Assembly: GCF_032854445.1 (NCBI RefSeq)
Contig: NC_088301.1
Location: 39,295,187 to 39,359,186, forward strand
Length of the DNA stretch: 64,000 bases
Source of the DNA: Liolophura sinensis
Taxonomy: Eukaryota; Mollusca; Polyplacophora; Chitonida; Chitonidae
Reading direction: 5' to 3'
Below are positions 58,501 to 64,000 of this stretch, piece after piece. The notes beneath the pieces are model-generated. The model was not told the origin of the DNA. It did not search any database and saw only the letters and a program-made list of their open reading frames with translations. Numbering within the stretch: position 1 is the stretch's first letter; the number at the start of each line of letters is the position of its first letter. The translations under genes were made by a program, and so were the position numbers.

Positions 58501-61500
58501 TCAATTTTGGCTTGTGATTAAGTATCTTCATTTGTATTAAATGAGATGAAAAAAATGTGTGCAGAGTGTAATTCGAGTTTCAGCTCACTTACGCATTGTG
58601 CTTTATAACCAGTGTAGCATGTTTTCCAAATCCTGTGTAAGCCTAGGGTTCATTGCTTTTATTACTTTTTCAGGTTATGGGTTTCAGTGCTGAAACAGTT
58701 GCCTCATTTATAGCTGTTGTGGGAGTTTTATCAGTAATTGCCCAAGTAAGTCTCATGCTTTTATCAAAAAATTTCATAGAAAATAGAAAATTGGCAGTAT
58801 TGTGTGAATGGTCCCTGTCAGGTTCAGCAGTATTCCTGGAGAAAAACAGTGTCTGGCCATTCAAATGAAACACAAATAAAACAGATAAACTAGATCTACC
58901 TGCCTTCCAATCTGGCCCTTGCGCTGCCCGTCTTCTTCCACCACATTGCTGGCCCCCTGGAATAAGTGAAATCATAAAACACCAATCAAATAAATAAATT
59001 ACAGTCTGGATACAAAACTAAGTGACCTAGAAAAACAAATATCAATCATTTTTGTGTATAACAAATGCACTGTCCGACAAGAGTTTTTTAATGGTACAAA
59101 CAAAAATAAAAGCCCTCTAGGTTTTAGCTTGAAAGCCTAATATAATTGTATCCTTTCCAATTTTTAGAATTCAACATCTTCCATAAAGGGCCAGAAAATA
59201 AAACTGGGATTGACGTCAAAGTCAAAATCTTGCTAAAAGCCAAGTTTGAACCCAAAAATTTGCTCAATATTTTTTGTAACCTATGAAGTATTTGGGTTGG
59301 TATTTTCTTTTGCCTCATCGCATTTCTGGATTTAAAATTTAATCAAAAGTTAAGCAAAATCAGACCATAAAATATTCATTTGTTGTTTCTTTCACCAGGA
59401 TAATCTGTAGCACATGCATTAAGTTTTTGTCAATTATCTTTTCAGACTATGATTCTAGCTGTTATAATGAAGTATTTTGGTCATAAACAGGCCATTCAAT
59501 TTGGCTTACTCTTTGAAACAATCCAGCTAGCATGTTACGGCTTTGGATCACAGACTTGGTAAGTTGACAGAGTGTCAAAGGATACATGAAAATTTACTAT
59601 ATATCCAAGAGAATATATGGTTTTAAGGACAGTAAGGAAAGATATGCCATATTTTTTAATTACGCTTTAAAAATTCTATGCATATTTTCCTTTAATGGTC
59701 GGAAATAATCAGTAACAATGTTATCGTTGAACATACTGGAAATGCACGACCAGCTTAGCGCCACGGTTTAGGGGGCTCTACCTAATCTGACAACTGTCAT
59801 GGTGTTAAAAAGCTAATTTAATTGAATATAGAGTTTTAGTGAAGCACGTATTGGGTAGTAGGAATGTTAGAGACCTCGTTTTGTATCTTACCATTTTGGA
59901 TAAGATACTTTCAAAGGAAAAGTTTGGAGAAGAAGAATTCTGTCACTCATTAAATGCATTTTTCGGTGTTTAAGATTTTAAGCCCTTGGCAGTCTGGTGT
60001 GAGCAGTTTCACAATGATTTAATATTTCAACCTCATGACACCGAGTGCCCCTTGTCTCCATCCATTTCTGTAATGTATTAGGATTGGTGTGCTGTTAATT
60101 ATCAGATTTATCTCCCTTGAGGCTGAATCACATGGCTACTTCTAACACTTCCTTAAGCTTGTTTGAAACTATTGTGTGAAGGTGACTGTTTAGATAGATC
60201 AGTAATGACTACATGTATCTTTCATCCCATCAGGATAATGTGGTCAGCCGGGTGTATTGCTGCAATGTCTAGTATCACTTACCCAGCTATCAGTGCGTTT
60301 GTGTCCGCACATGCCGATCCTGACCAGCAAGGTAAGAGGCAATGCACGTGCAGTGAACTATCACTACAATGTTCAGACTTACAAGAAGTTGTTCAATACA
60401 AGAGCACCAGCATCTGCAGTCTCCGGTTCAAATCTCATTTTCTTACCATATTTATTATATGGTATGTATTTATATTATATTATCATATTTGTTTTAACTA
60501 AATGTATGCACCAAGCTATCAAAAATTGCAGCACACTAATAGTGCGGATCCATTGAAACTATTGGCTAACATTTTTGATTGTCTCTGTCATACATTACAG
60601 GTGTTGCACAAGGGGTTGTAACAGGTATCCGAGGACTCTGTAATGGCCTGGGACCAGCACTGTTTGGCTTTGTCTTCTATTTATTTGACGTGGATCTCAA
60701 CGAAACAACGGACATGAAGAAGGCTCCTGTGCAAAAACAAAATAAAAATGCTCCACATAATTTAACATTTCGTCTAAACTCCAAAGAATTTTTGGTAAGA
60801 AGATCACCATTTTATTGTCAGTCAATAGCCATTATATATATGTGTTTGTGTGTGTGTGTATATTCAGTATTTCTTAAGAGGGCCAAGGATAAAATTAATT
60901 TACATTGTTTTTGTACTCTGTTTTCATAGCTTATGTGGTTTGAGGTCCCACACATTGTTCAATCACAGTGTCTCTGAAATATACTTTTGTATGTACAGTG
61001 TTAATTTTTGTATTACATATGTAAAAATCCACTTTGAGAATCACAGAAAAGCCTCAGAATGATACTGCTGCTGTCAACTCTTTCATGTCAGTCTTTGATA
61101 AGAAATCTAAAATTTACATCAAACTTTACAAAAAAATTTTAAGTGGTGCTGTATGGTGGATGAATCAATCAGAATCTAGCAAAGTGTTTCACTTCAAAAA
61201 TGGTGAACTTCAGGTGGAATACAGTAGTTGAGAAATCAAGTGCACAACAACATATAGCTCTGTAGTTTTGGTACTCCATATTTTAGTATTCAGCTGCATA
61301 TGAAATGAATATTCTGAAGCATTGTTGTTTTTTGCCTTGCACATGAAAGTAATGTGATGTAACTAAATGCAAGTATCATGTCTTTGTGTTAGGATTTGGT
61401 TCCGGGACCTCCCTTTGCGTTTGGTGCAGTTCTGGTAATCTTGGCGCTGTTAGTATCTGTGTTCATTCCCAACAACCCACATGGTATAGTGGGAAAGTCT

Positions 61501-62336
61501 CCAGTTAGGCGAAGCGCACCGGTCGCTTTAGAATTCGGTCCTAAAGATTCAGGTATGGGATGTATGTTAAGATACCTGTATAAATGTGACGATCTTGTAG
61601 TATACTTCCTTATGCATGTTGTGGTATGTACTTTATATACACCATGTCTGTCATTTGATTCTGCGTATGTACTGATAAATGCAGATGTATTAATCCCTTA
61701 TGATAATGGTATGCTGATGTTTCATATAACATTGTTCTGACCCAGTAACATGATGCTGGCAATAATCAGATGTCCTGATCTTCTCAAAACCCCATTTTTA
61801 CGTGCCAGCTATTAATGGCAGCTTGTATCATGGTGCGGCATCTGTCTGCCTACACTTTTCGGGTTTAACACTATCGGCTTGATTGATTTCACACCAGTTT
61901 GGTTTAAGATAGAGGATAGCTAACGGGTTGGCGAGACCACTGCTTTTGTGACTGTGCTCACAGCAAATTTGTAGAATCTTTGTCACCACTTGTAATAATG
62001 AAGCATATAGCTTTTGTCAAGATTTATCAGCCTTTGTCAATATCTCCCCTGACACATTTTATAGTGAGAATTTCGCAACTACTTCAGGGACTTGACTATT
62101 GTATTGCATATACATGTGTGTGACATATAGACCTTGGAAATTAGTTTCCTGCATGTCATATTGGGGTTAATAGTGAAGGTCACTGAAAGGTTACTTTTCC
62201 AACCAAGTTTTGATTTCACTATCCAAGTTACTGTACCAATTCTGTGAATCTTACATTGCTACTTTTCCTTCCAGGAAGCCGTAAATCTGAGGAAGTTAAA
62301 CCCTTGATGGCAGATGAAGAAGAAAATATTTTATAA
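45197..62336 (+). CDS. MFSD14A: MFSD14A/HIAT1-type major facilitator transporter (13 coding exons)
   Basis: A 505-residue, 12-helix major facilitator superfamily protein of the MFSD14 (hippocampus-abundant transcript) family; human MFSD14A has about 490 residues. The family is described as orphan transporters of intracellular membranes, so the substrate is not assigned. Exons: 45197-45280, 54955-55050, 55849-55911, 56379-56506, 57222-57336, 57780-57998, 58308-58421, 58674-58745, 59446-59558, 60234-60331, 60601-60794, 61393-61552, 62275-62336. All phases match across GT-AG introns. Helix 1 carries FLEFFAWGLL. MFS motif A (GALSDVWGRK) lies at residues 93-102. VSATFAASLVTSPAIGAYLG, FILVAVPESLPEK, VFLSYLPEAGEYSCFFVYLR and GIRGLCNGLGPALFGF follow the human order. 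The C-terminus is short and acidic (EEVKPLMADEEENIL) and resembles a dileucine-type sorting signal. It ends at TAA. Confidence 0.94.
45809..46014. repeat. MITE-like element with imperfect terminal inverted repeats
   Basis: TTGCAGGCCTCAAGCCTGCA (from 45819) is mirrored by the reverse complement of CTGGGCTTGAGGCCAATTG (45984-46002). The shared core is GGCCTCAAGCC, followed by A/T-rich matching bases on each side. The left arm also contains its own small hairpin (GCAGGC-CTCAA-GCCTGC). At about 200 bp and without coding capacity it resembles a non-autonomous DNA transposon. Target-site duplications are not clear. Confidence 0.5.
46745..46830 (+). repeat. Dispersed repeat, copy A (partner at 52295)
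   Basis: GATTTAACCAGGATTTAAAA and TTTTCTCTATCTCTCCCATG here match GATTTGGCCAGAATTTGAAA and GATTTTCCCTATCTCTTCCA at 52323-52402, in the same orientation. Confidence 0.6.
49476..49504. repeat. (TA)n microsatellite
   Basis: A run of about fourteen TA dinucleotides. Confidence 0.9.
52295..52425 (+). repeat. Dispersed repeat, copy B (partner at 46745)
   Basis: The longer, diverged partner of 46745-46830. An 85-codon open frame runs across it but has no recognisable domain, so it is treated as non-coding repeat DNA. Confidence 0.6.
54508..54655 (-). repeat. Diverged SINE-like element near the end of MFSD14A intron 1
   Basis: TTTTTTTGATTGGTGTTTAA, then AGATTGTGCTGAGAAGTGTT, GCTGGAGGAAAAC and GTGAACCACTGTCACC resemble the reversed tail and body of the recurring family, with a body also partly seen at 37277. 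It lies about 300 bp before the exon 2 acceptor. Confidence 0.6.
54955..62336 (+). CDS. MFSD14A: MFSD14A coding exons 2-13: transmembrane body and C-terminus
   Basis: Exon 2 (32 codons) carries helix 1; exon 3 VLNETFPNHTFLMNGLIQG; exon 4 (56379-56506) motif A and SFTCAPIPLMKISAW; exon 5 (57222-57336) WYFATISMSGVFAVTFSVVF; exon 6 (57780-57998, 73 codons) helices 5-6 and VPESLPEKLRPASWG. Exons 7 and 8 give ALKKIGQDQLILLLCVTVFL and VMGFSAETVASFIAVVGVLS. Exon 9 (59446-59558) reads MKYFGHKQAIQFGLLFETIQ, exon 10 (60234-60331) IMWSAGCIAAMSSITYPAIS, exon 11 (60601-60794) helix 11 plus a loop rich in K/Q/N, exon 12 (61393-61552) LVPGPPFAFGAVLVILALLV, and exon 13 the acidic tail. This block alone (477 codons) identifies the family. 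Both halves retain full-length helices, with no frameshift or premature stop. Confidence 0.95.
58925..59000 (+). repeat. SINE-like element with internal deletion, in an MFSD14A intron
   Basis: CTTCTTCCACCACATTGCTG, GCCCCCTGGAATAAGTGAAA and CATAAAACACCAATCAAATA lead to AATAAATT. The usual TTGAGTACGG segment is absent between GTGAAAT and CATAAAACACC, so the copy carries a short internal deletion. Confidence 0.65.
61050..61230 (+). repeat. Dispersed repeat, copy B (partner at 34960)
   Basis: It shares TATGGTGGATGAATCAATCA and CTTCAGGTGGAATACAGTAG with 34960-35118, in the same orientation, about 26 kb apart. Looser similarity upstream includes AATGATACT..CTG. It lies in the MFSD14A intron before exon 12. 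Confidence 0.75.
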
Positions 62337-64000
62337 CAGTGGACATAATGATGTGGGACAATCAAAAACTTTTTGGAAGGGATATGAATGTATTGATTAT
62401 GGTAGGTAGAGTGCATCTGTGTGTATCAGATCACTGAAGACAGTGCTGGGAGACACTCTGTTGAACTTTGTGATACTGTAAAAAAAAAAAAAAAACTGAC
62501 TCATTGTGATTTATCACATCTTCCTGGGAAGTATCCTCATTTTATCACCTTTTGTCTTTAATTAGACAGGGTGAACAACCTGTCTTTCCGAACTTTAAAT
62601 GAATACTCTGGTTTTGGGTTCTTTGAACCGGTCTTTGCCAGTGACACCAACCATCATTTTTGCCCCCTAAACTTGCCCCCCCCCCCTTCCCAAATCATTT
62701 GTCGATATATAGAGACAAACGTGTATGACACCATTTTGGTGTTTGCAGCCATAATATGTGTATAGGGAAAGGTTCTGATGGATAGGTGCTTGAAGTGGTG
62801 TCAAGGCTCTCATAGTCTTTGTATTGTTATATTGTGAACTAAAAATTGTTTGGGTGTAAATGAAAAGATGTAAGATAGAACTATTGTGTTTTTAAGTCAA
62901 TCAATTTATAAAATTACTGTTGTGAAATAAGAAGTTGTTACAGTCTTGTAGTTGTTGAGAATTGGTAAACAAGTTTCCCAGTTTGCAATGGCACTGGAGT
63001 GTTTTATGGCTAACATTAGGCAGTTACATATACTCAGAGAAAGGCTAAGAGGTTGTGTATGCCTGTTAGGTATACATTTGAAACATTTTATCTATCTTAC
63101 CATGTCTTAGGCAATACAACTTGACTGAAATTTTTGAGGGTGGATTAGGCATTTTTTATAAACAACCTTAAACGTACATTAAAAGAAAATGTGGATGTGA
63201 CAAGGGAGCATATCTGTTAAGGCCTTGTGTGATAAATGGTTTTATCTCATTAAAAACTTTAAAATTCTTAGAATTTTCTTTCCATGACAATTTTGGATAT
63301 GAGTGCAACATAAAGGTGAGAAGTTGTCATTATTGTGTAACAGTTTATCCGTTTAACTACTTCGAAATGCTTAAGTACTGAGCATACCACTTTTCCAGAC
63401 TATGGGCCTACATATGTAATGTGTATGGTATTGAATAGAAATGAGTCCTTACCCTTAAGTAGAAAGCCTTAGACAAAACTACAGTTGTGAGAGTAAATGT
63501 GTTTAGCCCCAACCAAGTGTCTGTTTCATACTCATTGTAGGTGTATAGTTATATTCTTCTTAAGACATCATTGTTGTCATAGATATTCTATGTATGAGGT
63601 TTTCTGTGAGGATGTGTGTATATATTTGGGGAGCTGTATTCTTATATGTTTAATTGAAGTCTGGAAGATTCAGCTAATACAGTTAATGGTTAAATCTTTT
63701 ATGCTTATTTTTGAACGATGATGTCACATGTAGATTCAGTTTTCATTTTTGTTGTTTTTTTGTGCTTAGTCTCCACGCTGTACAGAGCACCTGCCATCCC
63801 AATCTACAATCATTTCACCACACTACAAGTACATTTATCACATGTTAGTATCGTTAGGTCCATGTACAATGTTTCACTGCATATCAGAAGATGACTCTAT
63901 AGGCATTCTTTGTGGTAGAATATGTTAGCAGCCATTTCAGGCATGTGACTCTTTAAGAAAATTGAATTCTTCTATGAAACAAATCCCAATTAGTCATCTG
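62337..64000 (+). other. Probable MFSD14A 3' UTR and downstream DNA
   Basis: No further exon is recognisable. I find no canonical AATAAA before the window ends. ATTAAA occurs at 63178-63183 and 63249-63254, which are possible weaker signals. The stretch includes an A-tract (about 62480) and a C-tract (about 62680). Confidence 0.45.

Noticed and set aside
1-64000. CRISPR arrays, bacterial operons or integrated viral genes
   Set aside because: The spliced eukaryotic genes and repeat types rule out a prokaryotic setting. No regularly spaced short repeats with unique spacers, and no reverse transcriptase, integrase or capsid-like frames, were seen.

Overview
This is nuclear DNA from an animal, AT-rich, with intron-split genes, GT-AG splice junctions, microsatellites and many short interspersed repeats. 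A tRNA-headed SINE, several copies of a repeat ending in a TTGAGTACGG.GTAAAACACCAATCAAATAAATAAAT-like tail, and the very frequent palindrome TACATGTA all recall marine lophotrochozoans, most likely a mollusc. That assignment rests on memory of such genomes and was not searched. The sequence holds one 200-N assembly gap (24746-24945).

Three conserved genes can be read with confidence. (1) A single-exon Jun gene on the minus strand (CDS 10421-11251, 276 aa) has the JNK-target region, an intact bZIP domain and a compact promoter with TATA, AP-1, MEF2, CCAAT and TGACATCA motifs. (2) MSH5, the meiotic MutS homologue, lies on the plus strand (16553-42467). Twenty-five of an estimated 26 coding exons were traced by splice sites and matching phases. 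The missing one (about 39 residues) should lie in or beside the gap. (3) An MFSD14A/HIAT1-type major facilitator transporter lies on the plus strand (45197-62336) in 13 coding exons. Its short first exon sits 9.7 kb upstream of the rest, behind a CRE/E-box/YY1-like promoter.

Layout: 1-1.4 kb holds an old repeat fragment and what looks like the last exon of an unrecognised cysteine-rich protein. 1.4-8.8 kb is low-complexity intergenic DNA with long TA tracts and a cluster of CRE-like sites. 8.8-11.6 kb is Jun with its 3' region and promoter. 11.6-16.5 kb is intergenic and includes a paired AP-1 site and a tRNA-derived SINE. 16.5-42.5 kb is MSH5, with introns rich in repeats. 42.5-45.1 kb is a short spacer with a SINE-like element. 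45.1-62.3 kb is MFSD14A, followed by its probable 3' UTR.

The three genes have unrelated jobs (stress/growth transcription, meiotic crossover formation, membrane transport), and their adjacency looks incidental. The most interesting items are: a decayed duplicate of the MSH5 exon that follows the Walker A exon, in an intron that also has a weak donor and a near-perfect hairpin; an MSH5 splice acceptor that a SINE reaches to within about 22 bp; an intronic tandem array carrying DR3-type nuclear-receptor half-sites; and a Jun promoter resembling the vertebrate c-jun promoter. No previously undescribed multi-gene system was found.
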